Assembly: GCF_017573465.1 (NCBI RefSeq)
Contig: NZ_JAGEPF010000039.1
Span: 1-64,000 of the forward strand
Length of the DNA: 64,000 bases
Origin: Actinomadura violacea
GTDB taxonomy: Bacteria; Actinomycetota; Actinomycetes; Streptosporangiales; Streptosporangiaceae
Direction: 5' to 3'
Shown: positions 8,665-16,877 of the stretch, in pieces
Layout of the letters: each line of letters opens with the position of its first letter
Numbering within the stretch: position 1 is the first letter of the stretch
Made by a program: the position numbers and the translations under genes
The notes under the pieces: generated by a model
Seen by the model: only the letters and a program-made list of their open reading frames with translations
Database searches by the model: none
What the model was told of the DNA's origin: nothing

Positions 8665-9683
8665 GGCGGCCGCGGCTGAAGCCGGTCCGGGAGCGCAACC
8701 CGGTCCTCGTCGCGATCGTGTCGATCACGCTGATCGTCGCGGCCGGGCTCGCGGCGTTCAACGCCAAGAACCTGCCGCTGATCGGCGGCGGCACCCGCTA
8801 CAGCGCCGACTTCGGCGAGGCCGCCGGGCTGCGGTCCGGCAACGAGGTGCGGGTCGCGGGCGTGAAGGTCGGCGAGGTCACCGGCGTCCGGCTGGCCGGC
8901 GCGAAGGTCCGGGTGTCGTTCCGGGTGAAGGACGCCTGGGTCGGCGACGCCAGCACCGTCGCGATCGCGATCAAGACGCTGCTCGGCGACAAGTACCTCG
9001 CCGTCGACCCGCTCGGCCCGCGCCGGCAGGACCCCGGCCGGACGATCCCGATGGACCGCACGACGTCGCCCTACGACGTGACGCAGGCGTTCCAGGACCT
9101 CGCCACCACGACCGGGCAGCTCGACTCCAAGAAGCTCGCGGAGAGCCTCGACGCGATCTCCGGCGCGTTCGCGCACACCGCGCCGAGCGTCCGGCAGGCC
9201 CTCACCGGCGTGTCCGCGCTGTCGAAGACGATCTCGTCGCGGGACTCGCAGCTGTCCCGGCTGCTGGCCAACACCCGGCAGGTCACCGGGACCGTCTCCG
9301 ACCAGACGCAGGACGTCCAGGCGCTGCTGCGCGACGGCAACCTGCTGCTGAACGAGATCGGCCGGCGCCGCCAGGCGATCCACGGGCTGCTCGTCGGCAC
9401 GCAGTCGCTGTCGCAGCAGATCAGCGGGCTCGTCGACGACGAGCAGGAGCAGCTCGACCCGACGCTGCGCGCGCTCGGCCGCGTCACCGACCTGCTCCAG
9501 AAGAACCAGGACAACCTCGACCGCGCGCTGAAGACCGCCGGCCCGTACACGCGGCTGCTCGGCAACACGATGGGCAACGGCCGCTGGATGGACGGGTACC
9601 TGTGCGGGCTCGTCCCGAAGGAGTACGCGCCGGCGACCACACCGGACAAGGGCTGCATGCCGCCCAGGAAGGGCGGGCACTGA
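8661..9683 (+). CDS. mceC: MCE family protein MceC
   Basis: 340 residues. Arg-rich N-terminus, membrane anchor about residues 14-34, MCE domain about 38-120 (ADFGEAAGLRSGNEVRVAGVKVGEV, LLGDKYLAVDP), long helical tunnel region, and a C-terminal cysteine pair (YLCGL, KGCMP). It has the same architecture as MceB and closer similarity to it than to MceA, as is usual. The ATGA start overlaps mceB; the stop overlaps mceD by one base. Confidence 0.93.
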   Translation: MRRPRLKPVRERNPVLVAIVSITLIVAAGLAAFNAKNLPLIGGGTRYSADFGEAAGLRSGNEVRVAGVKVGEVTGVRLAGAKVRVSFRVKDAWVGDASTVAIAIKTLLGDKYLAVDPLGPRRQDPGRTIPMDRTTSPYDVTQAFQDLATTTGQLDSKKLAESLDAISGAFAHTAPSVRQALTGVSALSKTISSRDSQLSRLLANTRQVTGTVSDQTQDVQALLRDGNLLLNEIGRRRQAIHGLLVGTQSLSQQISGLVDDEQEQLDPTLRALGRVTDLLQKNQDNLDRALKTAGPYTRLLGNTMGNGRWMDGYLCGLVPKEYAPATTPDKGCMPPRKGGH

Positions 9684-10708
9684 TGCTGCGCAAACTGGCC
9701 GGCCCGGCCACGATGGTCGCCGCGGGGCTCGTCCTCATCGTCGGGGCCGCCGCCGCGTTCCTCGTCCTGCGGCCCCCGGCGGGCACCCGCGTCACCGTCT
9801 ACTTCCACGACGCCGTCGGCATCTACAAGGGCTCGGACGTGCGGGTCCTCGGCGTGAAGGTCGGCACGGTGAACTCCGTCCGGGCGCAGGGCACGCAGGT
9901 CAGGGCGGTGATGACCGTCGACCACGGGATCGACGTCCCGGCGGGCGCGAACGTCGTCGCGATCGCGCCGAGCCTGGTCGCCGACCGGTACGTGCAGTTC
10001 ACCCCCGCCTACACCGGCGGCCCGAAGCTGGCGTCCGGCGCGACCGTCCCCGCCGACCGGACGGCGACGCCCGTCGAGCTCGACCAGATCTACGACGACA
10101 TCCGCAAGCTGTCGGACGAGCTCGGCCCGAACGGGGTGAACAAGGACGGCGCCCTGTCGCGCGTCCTCGGCACCGGCGCGCAGAACCTCCAGGGCAACGG
10201 CCAGGACATCCGCACCACGACCGAGCGGATGGCGCAGGCCGCCAAGACCCTGTCCGGCTCGCAGAAGGACCTGTTCTCCACCATCGCGAACCTGTCGAAG
10301 TTCACCTCGATGCTGAAGACGAACGACGGGCAGGTCCGGCAGGCCGAGCAGCAGCTCGCGGACGTCTCCGGGTTCCTCGCCGACGACCGGCAGGAGCTCG
10401 ACGCGGCGCTGAAGGCGCTCGCCGCCGCGCTCGCCAAGGTGAAGGCGTTCATCCACGACAACCGGGAGCAGATCCGCACGAACGTGCAGAAGCTCTCGAA
10501 GATCACGCAGCTGCTGGTGGACCAGCGCCGGTCGCTGGCCGAGGCGCTCGACGTGCAGCCGCTCAACGTCACGAACGTCCTGAACGCCTACGACCCGCGG
10601 ACCCGGACGCTGATGGGCCGCGGCGACCTCAACGAGATGAGCCTGCCGCTGCCGACGGCCGGCCAGGCCGCGCCCGCCGGCGGCGCGGCGGCGAAGGGAG
10701 CGCCATGA
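9683..10708 (+). CDS. mceD: MCE family protein MceD
   Basis: 341 residues. Membrane anchor at about residues 8-30, MCE domain at about 35-115 (FHDAVGIYKGSDVRVLGVKVGTV, LVADRYVQFTP), then helices rich in Leu and Gln to about residue 310 and a short Pro/Ala/Gly tail. It has no C-terminal cysteines, unlike MceB and MceC. Start and stop are both coupled to neighbours in the operon. Confidence 0.93.
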   Translation: MLRKLAGPATMVAAGLVLIVGAAAAFLVLRPPAGTRVTVYFHDAVGIYKGSDVRVLGVKVGTVNSVRAQGTQVRAVMTVDHGIDVPAGANVVAIAPSLVADRYVQFTPAYTGGPKLASGATVPADRTATPVELDQIYDDIRKLSDELGPNGVNKDGALSRVLGTGAQNLQGNGQDIRTTTERMAQAAKTLSGSQKDLFSTIANLSKFTSMLKTNDGQVRQAEQQLADVSGFLADDRQELDAALKALAAALAKVKAFIHDNREQIRTNVQKLSKITQLLVDQRRSLAEALDVQPLNVTNVLNAYDPRTRTLMGRGDLNEMSLPLPTAGQAAPAGGAAAKGAP

Positions 10709-11874
10709 CCCGCTTCGACAGGCGGCGGGCCCGGAGCGCGGCCCTGGCCGCGGCGCTCGCCGCCCTCGCCCTCGGCGGCTGCGGTCCCGCCGGGCTCGGC
10801 CGCGGCGTCCAGGACCTGCCGCTGCCCGGCGGCGCCGACCTCGGCGGCCACCCGTACACGGTGAAGGCCGAGTTCGCGAACGTGCTGAACCTCGTCCCGC
10901 AGTCCGCGGTGAAGGTCAACGACGTCGCGGTCGGCCGGGTCGAGAAGGTGTCGCTGCCGGACGGCGGCTGGACCGCCGAGGTCACCATGAAGATCAACGG
11001 CGACGTCCGGCTGCCCGCCGGCGCGTACGCGCAGCTGGAGCAGTCGAGCCTGCTGGGCGAGAAGTTCGTCCAGCTCAGCGCCGCCCCCCAGGACACCGGA
11101 CTCCCGGGTGGTACCGCCGCGCCGGGTGGTGCCGCGCCGGGCGGGCCCGCGCCGTCCGCGAGCACGGGAAGGCTCGCGGACGGTGCGGTGATCCCGGTGT
11201 CGCGCACCAACCGCAACCCCGAGGTCGAGGAGGTGTTCGGCGCGCTGTCGATGCTGCTCAACGGCGGCGGGATCGCGCAGCTGCACACCATCACCACCGA
11301 GATGAACAAGGCCCTGGACGGCAACGAGCCGCAGATCCGCTCGCTGCTGGAGCAGGCGCGCAAGCTCGTCGGCGACCTCGACGCCAACAAGAAGGGCATC
11401 ACCGACGCCCTCGACGGCATCAACCGGCTGTCGGGGACGCTGCGCGCGCGCCAGGGGCAGATCGGCGTCGCGCTCGACGACATCGAACCCGGGCTGAAGG
11501 TGCTGGAGGAGCAGCGCGGCGCGCTCGTCCGGATGCTGAACTCGCTGAACGACCTGTCCGGTGTCGCCGTCACGACCATCAGGCAGAGCAAGGCCGACCT
11601 CGTCGCCGACCTGAAGTCGCTCGAACCGACGCTGCGCAAGCTGTCGGACGCGGGGCACGACCTGCCGAACGCGCTGCAGGTGATGCTCACCTACCCCTTC
11701 ACCGACGCGGTGCTGCCCGCGGTCAAGGGCGACTACCTCAACGTGTATCTCCAGGTCACCGCGCAGCCGGGGACCCAGATCGTGCCGCCGGTGGCGCCGC
11801 TGCCCACCAGCGGCGACGGCAAGCCGGGCGACGGGAAGCCGGCGGGCGGCGGCCCGGCGGGGCAGGGGGGCTGA
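10705..11874 (+). CDS. mceE: MCE family lipoprotein MceE (LprN-type)
   Basis: 389 residues. Instead of a plain anchor it has a lipoprotein signal peptide with lipobox LGGC (about residues 24-27), the hallmark of MceE. The MCE domain (about 50-125, AEFANVLNLVPQSAVKVNDVAVGRV, LLGEKFVQL) carries a Gly/Pro/Ala-rich insertion at about residues 132-155. The tunnel helices follow, and the tail is Gly/Pro-rich. Lipid attachment would place it on the outer leaflet, capping the shuttle. Confidence 0.93.
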   Translation: MTRFDRRRARSAALAAALAALALGGCGPAGLGRGVQDLPLPGGADLGGHPYTVKAEFANVLNLVPQSAVKVNDVAVGRVEKVSLPDGGWTAEVTMKINGDVRLPAGAYAQLEQSSLLGEKFVQLSAAPQDTGLPGGTAAPGGAAPGGPAPSASTGRLADGAVIPVSRTNRNPEVEEVFGALSMLLNGGGIAQLHTITTEMNKALDGNEPQIRSLLEQARKLVGDLDANKKGITDALDGINRLSGTLRARQGQIGVALDDIEPGLKVLEEQRGALVRMLNSLNDLSGVAVTTIRQSKADLVADLKSLEPTLRKLSDAGHDLPNALQVMLTYPFTDAVLPAVKGDYLNVYLQVTAQPGTQIVPPVAPLPTSGDGKPGDGKPAGGGPAGQGG

Positions 11875-11879
11875 CCGCG

Positions 11880-13145
11880 ATGCTGACCATCGGGACCAGG
11901 ATCAAGAACATCGCGTTCCTCATCGTCGGGGCCATCGCGATGTGCTACGTCGGCCTCAACTACGCCGACCTCGGCGGATACGTCGGGCTGCGGAACTACT
12001 ACGTCGTGAAGGTCGACCTGCCGCAGGCGGGCGGGCTCGCCGAGAACGCCGACGTCACCTACCGCGGCACCTCCATCGGCCGCGTCGGCGCCCTGGACCT
12101 CACCGGCGACGGCGTCATCGCCGACCTGCGGATCCGCAAGTCGGCGCCCAAGGTGCCGGAGAACACGCAGGCCGTCGTCGCGAACCGGTCCGCGATCGGC
12201 GAGCAGTACATCGACCTGCGGCCCCGCACCGGCGGCGCCCCCTACCTCGCCGCGGGGTCGGTCATCCCGCGCTCGTCGTCCACCACCCCCGCCCCCGTCA
12301 CCGACCTGCTGACCAGCGTCAACAACCTCGCCGCGTCCGTCCCGACGGACTCGCTGCGCACCGTCGTCGCCGAACTCGGCCGGGCGTTCGCCGGCGAGGG
12401 CCCGAACCTCCAGGTCCTGCTGGACGAGAGCCACACCTTCACCGAGGCCGCCGACCGCAACATCGCGCCGACCCGCTCCCTCATCGGCGACGGCCAGACC
12501 GTGCTGCGCACCCAGGACGAGGAGTCCGGCGCGCTCAAGGCGTTCGGGCACAACGCCCGGCTGCTGTCGCAGCAGCTCCGCGCCTCCGACCCCGCGTTCC
12601 GCAGGCTCGTGTCCACCGCGCCCGACGCCGCCGGCGAACTCCAGGGCCTCGTCCGCGACCTCGACCCGTCGATGAGCGTCCTCGTCGCGAACCTCCTCAC
12701 CACCTCCCGCGTCCTCCAGCCGAGGACGGACGGCCTGGAGCAGCTCCTCGCCAAGCTCCCCGCCGCCGTCGCCATGGGCACGACCGTCGCGCGCGGCGGC
12801 CACCTCAACTTCGGGATGGTCAACACCTTCTTCAACCCGCTGCCCTGCACGTCCGGCTACGGCGGGACGAAGTACCGCAACGGCCTCGACACCTCCGCAG
12901 GGCCCGCCCTCAACACCGCGGCCCGCTGCGCCGCCCCCGCGTCCAGCGGCGTCAACGTCCGCGGCGCCGCCAACGCCCCGCACGGACCCGTCCCCGACGC
13001 GGCGCGCCCCGGATCCGTCCTCGGCGGCGGGACGGCGACCGGCGCATCCGCGAACACCGGCCTGCCCGGCGCGCTCGCGCTGCCCGGCGTCGCGCCCGGA
13101 CCGTCCGGGATGAGCGCCCTGCTCGGCCTGAACGGAGGGCACTGA
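11880..13145 (+). CDS. mceF: MCE family protein MceF
   Basis: 421 residues from an ATG 5 bases after mceE. Membrane anchor about residues 10-30, MCE domain about 42-125 (LPQAGGLAENADVTYRGTSIGRV, AIGEQYIDLRP), helical region to about 300, then a cysteine-containing segment (NPLPCTSGYGG, AARCAAP) and a variable Ala/Gly/Pro tail of about 90 residues. It is the last of the six Mce proteins. The stop overlaps the start of the first Mas-type gene, so accessory proteins are made from the same message. Confidence 0.93.
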   Translation: MLTIGTRIKNIAFLIVGAIAMCYVGLNYADLGGYVGLRNYYVVKVDLPQAGGLAENADVTYRGTSIGRVGALDLTGDGVIADLRIRKSAPKVPENTQAVVANRSAIGEQYIDLRPRTGGAPYLAAGSVIPRSSSTTPAPVTDLLTSVNNLAASVPTDSLRTVVAELGRAFAGEGPNLQVLLDESHTFTEAADRNIAPTRSLIGDGQTVLRTQDEESGALKAFGHNARLLSQQLRASDPAFRRLVSTAPDAAGELQGLVRDLDPSMSVLVANLLTTSRVLQPRTDGLEQLLAKLPAAVAMGTTVARGGHLNFGMVNTFFNPLPCTSGYGGTKYRNGLDTSAGPALNTAARCAAPASSGVNVRGAANAPHGPVPDAARPGSVLGGGTATGASANTGLPGALALPGVAPGPSGMSALLGLNGGH

Positions 13146-13711
13146 TGGCCGCCACCGTGAAAGCCGAACCCCGCACCCGGCCCCGTCCCAAACGCCGGCC
13201 GCTGCTCGCCGGATGGGGCCTCATCGGCTGGACCGCGATCCTCGCGGCCGCCGCGTTCCTCGGCTGGACGACCTGGACCCTCCTCCACGGCCCCGCCGGG
13301 CACCGCGCCACCGGACCCGAAGCCGAACGCGACCTCGTCCTGCGCAGCGGCAGCCGCGAGATCGCCGCGCTCAACACCATGGACCGCACCGACCCGGCCG
13401 CCGGGCTCAAAGCCTGGCTCGACGCGTCCACCGGCGCCCTGCACGACCAGCTCCAGCGCGACGAACCGCAGAACCGCGCGAAGATCGGCACGTCCCGGAC
13501 CAGCGCGTCCGCCACCGTCACCGGCGCCGCCGTCACCTCCCTCGACACCGCCGCCGGAACCGCCCAGATCATCGCGTCGGTGCAGGTCAAGCTCGTCCCG
13601 GCGAGCGGCGCGCCGACGCTGCAGCGCAAACGCTTCCAGGCCGGCGCCGTCCGGACCGCGGCCGGCTGGAAACTCGAATCGCTCACCTCGATCCCGGCCG
13701 GTGCCCGATGA
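13145..13711 (+). CDS. Mce-associated membrane protein, type A (copy 1)
   Basis: 188 residues. A Pro/Arg/Lys-rich cytoplasmic N-terminus (about 22 residues) and a single membrane helix (about 25-47) precede an exported domain of the SnoaL/NTF2-like Mas type (NTMDRTDPAAGLKAWLDASTG, ending in AAGWKLESLTSI). Mas proteins stabilise MCE complexes in mycobacteria. This protein is clearly paralogous to the gene at 14229 (LDYRDVDTGLATWLDSTTGDLHQQ). Its start overlaps the mceF stop, and the next gene overlaps its own stop. Confidence 0.85.
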   Translation: MAATVKAEPRTRPRPKRRPLLAGWGLIGWTAILAAAAFLGWTTWTLLHGPAGHRATGPEAERDLVLRSGSREIAALNTMDRTDPAAGLKAWLDASTGALHDQLQRDEPQNRAKIGTSRTSASATVTGAAVTSLDTAAGTAQIIASVQVKLVPASGAPTLQRKRFQAGAVRTAAGWKLESLTSIPAGAR

Positions 13712-14214
13712 GCCGCCTCCTCGGCCTGTACAAGCCGTTCGGCGTCGCGCTCGGGCTCGTCCTCGTCGCGCTGCTGCTGCACCCGATCGCCGGACGGCTC
13801 CGCGACGACGGCACCCCCCGCGACCGGGCCGTCCTCGACGGCGTCGCCACCACCGACGTCACCGGCGACGTGTCCACCGCCCTCAGCCGCATCTTCAGCT
13901 ACACCCCCGCCGACGTGTCCACCGCGCAGCGCACCGCGGCGGACGTCCTCACCGGCGCCGCCGCCCAGCAGTACCGGCAGATCTTCGCGCAGGTGCAGCG
14001 GCAGGCCCCCGCCCAGCGCGTCGCCCTCACCACCCGCGTCACCCGCGCCGGCGTCATCTCCCTCGTCGGCGACACCGCGCGGCTGCTCGTCTTCCTCGAC
14101 CAGACCGCCACCCGCGCCGGGAGGCCCGACGGCACCCCCGCCGCCGCCCAGCTCACCGTCACCGCGCACCGCGACGACGGCCACTGGCGCATCACCGAGC
14201 TCAAGTCCGCGTGA
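13708..14214 (+). CDS. Mce-associated membrane protein, type B (copy 1)
   Basis: 168 residues. One N-terminal membrane helix (about 11-30), then an exported alpha+beta domain: ALSRIFSYTPADV, TAADVLTGAAAQQYRQIFAQV, RAGVISLVGDTARLLVFLDQ, and HWRITELKSA at the end. The same string of motifs recurs in the gene at 14756, which is its paralogue. It overlaps the type A gene by 4 bases (ATGA). It probably works as a partner of type A next to the MCE complex. Confidence 0.85.
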   Translation: MSRLLGLYKPFGVALGLVLVALLLHPIAGRLRDDGTPRDRAVLDGVATTDVTGDVSTALSRIFSYTPADVSTAQRTAADVLTGAAAQQYRQIFAQVQRQAPAQRVALTTRVTRAGVISLVGDTARLLVFLDQTATRAGRPDGTPAAAQLTVTAHRDDGHWRITELKSA

Positions 14215-14228
14215 CCCGGAGGCCCGAC

Positions 14229-14741
14229 ATGCCGGAAACGGACGCCCTGCAGCGGACCGCCGCCTGCCTCGCCGTCCTCGCCGCCCTCTTCGCCGCCTGG
14301 GCCGGCCAGAACTGGTACACCGCCGCCCACGACGGCGCGCACGCCTACTCCCGCACCCGCGACGCCGTCCTGCAGAGCGCCGAGCAGGGCGTCCAGAACC
14401 TCAGCACCCTCGACTACCGCGACGTCGACACCGGCCTGGCGACCTGGCTCGACTCCACCACCGGCGACCTCCACCAGCAGATCGCGCAGGGCCGCACCGG
14501 GTTCACCGACCAGGTCCGCAAGGCCCGCACCGTCACCACCGCGAAGATCCTCGACGCCGCCGTCTCCGAACTCGACGAACGCTCCGGCAAGGCGAGCGTG
14601 CTCGTCGCCGTCGAGACCACCGTCACCCCGCCCGGCGGCACCCCCGTCACCAAGCAGAACCGCCTCGAAGGACGCCTCGCCCGCACTCCCGGCGGCTGGA
14701 AGCTCAGCGACCTCGGCCAGGCCCCGGCCGGCACCACGTGA
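14229..14741 (+). CDS. Mce-associated membrane protein, type A (copy 2)
   Basis: 170 residues from the ATG at 14229, chosen because CGGAGG lies 6 bases upstream; a GTG at 14211 overlapping the previous stop is an alternative. One membrane helix near the N-terminus, then the type A exported domain (TLDYRDVDTGLATWLDSTTG, VLVAVETTVTP, GGWKLSDLGQAPAG). It is the second copy of the module begun at 13145, with a shorter cytoplasmic head. Confidence 0.83.
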   Translation: MPETDALQRTAACLAVLAALFAAWAGQNWYTAAHDGAHAYSRTRDAVLQSAEQGVQNLSTLDYRDVDTGLATWLDSTTGDLHQQIAQGRTGFTDQVRKARTVTTAKILDAAVSELDERSGKASVLVAVETTVTPPGGTPVTKQNRLEGRLARTPGGWKLSDLGQAPAGTT

Positions 14742-14755
14742 GAGGACGGCCCGCC

Positions 14756-15304
14756 ATGGCCGCGCACACCACCCGCATCCTCGGCGGCACCCGCTGGAAG
14801 GCCGCCGCGGCGTCGCCCGCCGTCCTCGGCCTCCTCGCGGTGCTGCTCGCCGCGTCCGGCATCTGGATGTACCGGCAGGCCCGCGACCTGCGCACCGACC
14901 CCGCCGCCCGCAACGCCGCCCTCACCGACAACGCCGCCACCAGCGAGGCCAAGGGCGCGGTCGCCGACATGCTCGGGAAGCTGTTCTCCTACAACTACAC
15001 CGATCCCGGACGCACCGACGCCGCCGCCCGGACGTATCTGACGGGCGCCGCCGTCCGCCAGTACGCCGCCCTCATGACCGGCGTCCGCAGCGACGCCCCG
15101 CGGCAGAAGACCGTCCTCAGCACCAAGGTCACCGACAGCGCCGTCATCAGCCTGCGCGACGGCCGGGCGCGGCTGCTCGTCTACGCCGACCAGCAGACGA
15201 CCCGCACCAGCGACGGGAAGGGCACGACGTCGCCCGCCATGCTCGCCGTCACCGCCGCCCGCCACTCCGGCAAGTGGCGGATCACGGGCATCAACACTTT
15301 CTAG
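14756..15304 (+). CDS. Mce-associated membrane protein, type B (copy 2)
   Basis: 182 residues from the ATG at 14756 (GAGAGGA upstream); a GTG at 14738 overlapping the previous stop would add six residues. Membrane helix about 24-44, then the type B domain (MLGKLFSYNYTDPGR, YLTGAAVRQYAALM, DSAVISLRDGRARLLVYADQ, KWRITGINTF). It is the last gene of the mce operon and paralogous to 13708-14214. A 241-base gap follows. Confidence 0.83.
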   Translation: MAAHTTRILGGTRWKAAAASPAVLGLLAVLLAASGIWMYRQARDLRTDPAARNAALTDNAATSEAKGAVADMLGKLFSYNYTDPGRTDAAARTYLTGAAVRQYAALMTGVRSDAPRQKTVLSTKVTDSAVISLRDGRARLLVYADQQTTRTSDGKGTTSPAMLAVTAARHSGKWRITGINTF

Positions 15305-15379
15305 CCCACCGGGCGCGGGGATGCGGGTGGACGGCGGAAATGGTCTGTCCGGACGCGGGCGAGGTGGCGATTTCGTTGG

Positions 15380-15394
15380 GCATTCTAGAAATGC
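15380..15394. promoter_or_regulatory. Inverted repeat GCATT-N5-AATGC ahead of pucR-type gene
   Basis: Perfect 5-base arms around CTAGA, in an AT-richer stretch 150 bases upstream of the regulator start. It could be an operator or part of the promoter region. A second short element, TTGTCA at 15424-15429, matches one arm of the inverted repeat found downstream of the regulator. Confidence 0.35.
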
Positions 15395-15545
15395 GAAACG
15401 TGCTCGTCATCCGGTTCGAGGTTTTGTCATTCGACTCCATGAAAGGCCCCTGAACGGTTTATTCCAGCGACAATCGGAATAGGGGTCCGATCCGCGATCC
15501 TGGGAGCGCCGCCGACCGGCGGGCCTGGGACAGGGGGATCGACGA

Positions 15546-16754
15546 GTGGTGCGAACAGGGTTGGACGTGCGGGCGTTCGAGGCCGTCCCGGGGTGGGTGG
15601 CGCGGCGGCTGCGGCCGCACGTCGACCGGGCGGCGGACGAGGTGCTGAACGAGTTGCGGCGCGGCGATCCGCCGGTCGGCGGGGAGGAGGCCGGCCGGGC
15701 GCGGGCCGGGATCGTCGCCGGGATCCGGCACTTCTGCGACCTGGTCGAGGACCCGGGCGCCGGATGGGAGCGGGTGTCGGCGTTCTACCTGCGGGTCGGC
15801 CGGCACCTGGCCCGGGACGGGCGGGACCCGGTGGAGGTGCAGCAGGCGCTGCGGCGGTCCGCGCTGGCGGCGTGGCGGACGCTCGCGGCCGTCCCGGGCG
15901 GCCTCGACCTGGACCTGGAGGCGCTCAGCCTGGTCGTGGACGCCCAGTTCGGCTACATGGACGCGGTGTCGGAGGTGATCGCGGCGGGGTACGCGGCGGA
16001 GGTGGCGGCGCGGGCGGACGGCGCGGCGGACCTGGCCGAGCGGCGGCGCCGGGCACGGCTGCTGCACCTGCTGCTCGCGGACCCGCCCGCGGACGAGGCG
16101 CGGGTGGCGTCGCTGGCCGCGGAGGCCCGCTGGCCGCTGCCGGTGACGGTCGCGGTCGCGGTGGCGCGGCAGCGCACCGAGGGCGGCGGCCGGACGCCGG
16201 TCGTCGCCGCGGACGGGCTGCTCTGCGACTTCGGGGCGCCTGAGCCGTGCCTGCTGGTCCCCGACCCGGACCGGCCGGGCCGGCCGCGGCTGCCGGAGGC
16301 GCTGCTGCGCGACTGGGCGGTCGCGGTCGGGCCGGCGGTGCCGCTCGCGCGGGCGGCGGACTCGCTGCGGTGGGCGCGCGAGACGCTGTCGCTGGCGGCC
16401 CGCGGGGTGATCCCGGACGGCGGGCTGATCCGCAGCGCCGAGCACGTCCCGGCGCTGGTGATCTCGCGGGCGGGGGAGCTGATCGACGACGCGGCGGCGA
16501 CCCGGCTGGCGCCGCTCAGCGCGGTCCCGCCGGCCCGCCGGGAAAGGCTCGCCGAAACGCTGCTGGCCCTGCTGGAGCACAATTTCAACGCGGCGGACGC
16601 GAGCCGCCGGCTGCGCGTCCATCCGCAGACGGTGCGCTACCGGCTGCGCCATTTGCAGGACCTCTTCGGCGACGATCTGCGGGACCCGCGGCGCTGCCTG
16701 GAGATGGAGCTGATCCTGCACGCCCGGCTCGTCAACCGGGGCGCGGCGCGCTGA
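15546..16754 (+). CDS. PucR-family transcriptional regulator
   Basis: 402 residues; the GTG start follows a G-rich ribosome site. The N-terminal helical half (about residues 1-165) resembles the sensor region common in actinobacterial PucR proteins. A central GGDEF-like region lies at about 170-300. The C-terminal PucR helix-turn-helix (about 335-395) is unmistakable: LAETLLALLEHNFNAADAS, then RLRVHPQTVRYRLRHLQDLFG. These proteins sense metabolites and control transport or catabolic genes. Placement between the mce operon and a sterol-oxidase-like gene suggests it controls one or both. A clean inverted repeat lies just past its stop. Confidence 0.88.
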   Translation: MVRTGLDVRAFEAVPGWVARRLRPHVDRAADEVLNELRRGDPPVGGEEAGRARAGIVAGIRHFCDLVEDPGAGWERVSAFYLRVGRHLARDGRDPVEVQQALRRSALAAWRTLAAVPGGLDLDLEALSLVVDAQFGYMDAVSEVIAAGYAAEVAARADGAADLAERRRRARLLHLLLADPPADEARVASLAAEARWPLPVTVAVAVARQRTEGGGRTPVVAADGLLCDFGAPEPCLLVPDPDRPGRPRLPEALLRDWAVAVGPAVPLARAADSLRWARETLSLAARGVIPDGGLIRSAEHVPALVISRAGELIDDAAATRLAPLSAVPPARRERLAETLLALLEHNFNAADASRRLRVHPQTVRYRLRHLQDLFGDDLRDPRRCLEMELILHARLVNRGAAR

Positions 16755-16762
16755 CGCGGTTC

Positions 16763-16780
16763 TTGTCAGCCGGGTGACAA
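16763..16780. promoter_or_regulatory. Candidate operator TTGTCA-N6-TGACAA upstream of GMC oxidase gene
   Basis: Perfect 6-base inverted arms separated by GCCGGG, 97 bases before the oxidoreductase start and 8 bases after the regulator stop. The size and symmetry fit a dimeric helix-turn-helix binding site. One arm (TTGTCA) is repeated at 15424-15429 upstream of the regulator itself. Binding by the PucR protein is inferred from location. Confidence 0.5.
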
Positions 16781-16877
16781 ACGCGCCGCCGAATCGTTGC
16801 GCCGCGTGCATGGTGCGCGACGGAGCGCGGCGCCATAGTCGGGGACCCCATGCCCTGATCAGTGAGGTGGTGCTCCG

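Noticed and set aside
11108..11128. T-box-like GGTGGTACCGC string
   Set aside because: It lies inside mceE coding sequence for a Gly/Pro-rich insertion, far from any gene start, and has no specifier stem. Coincidence.
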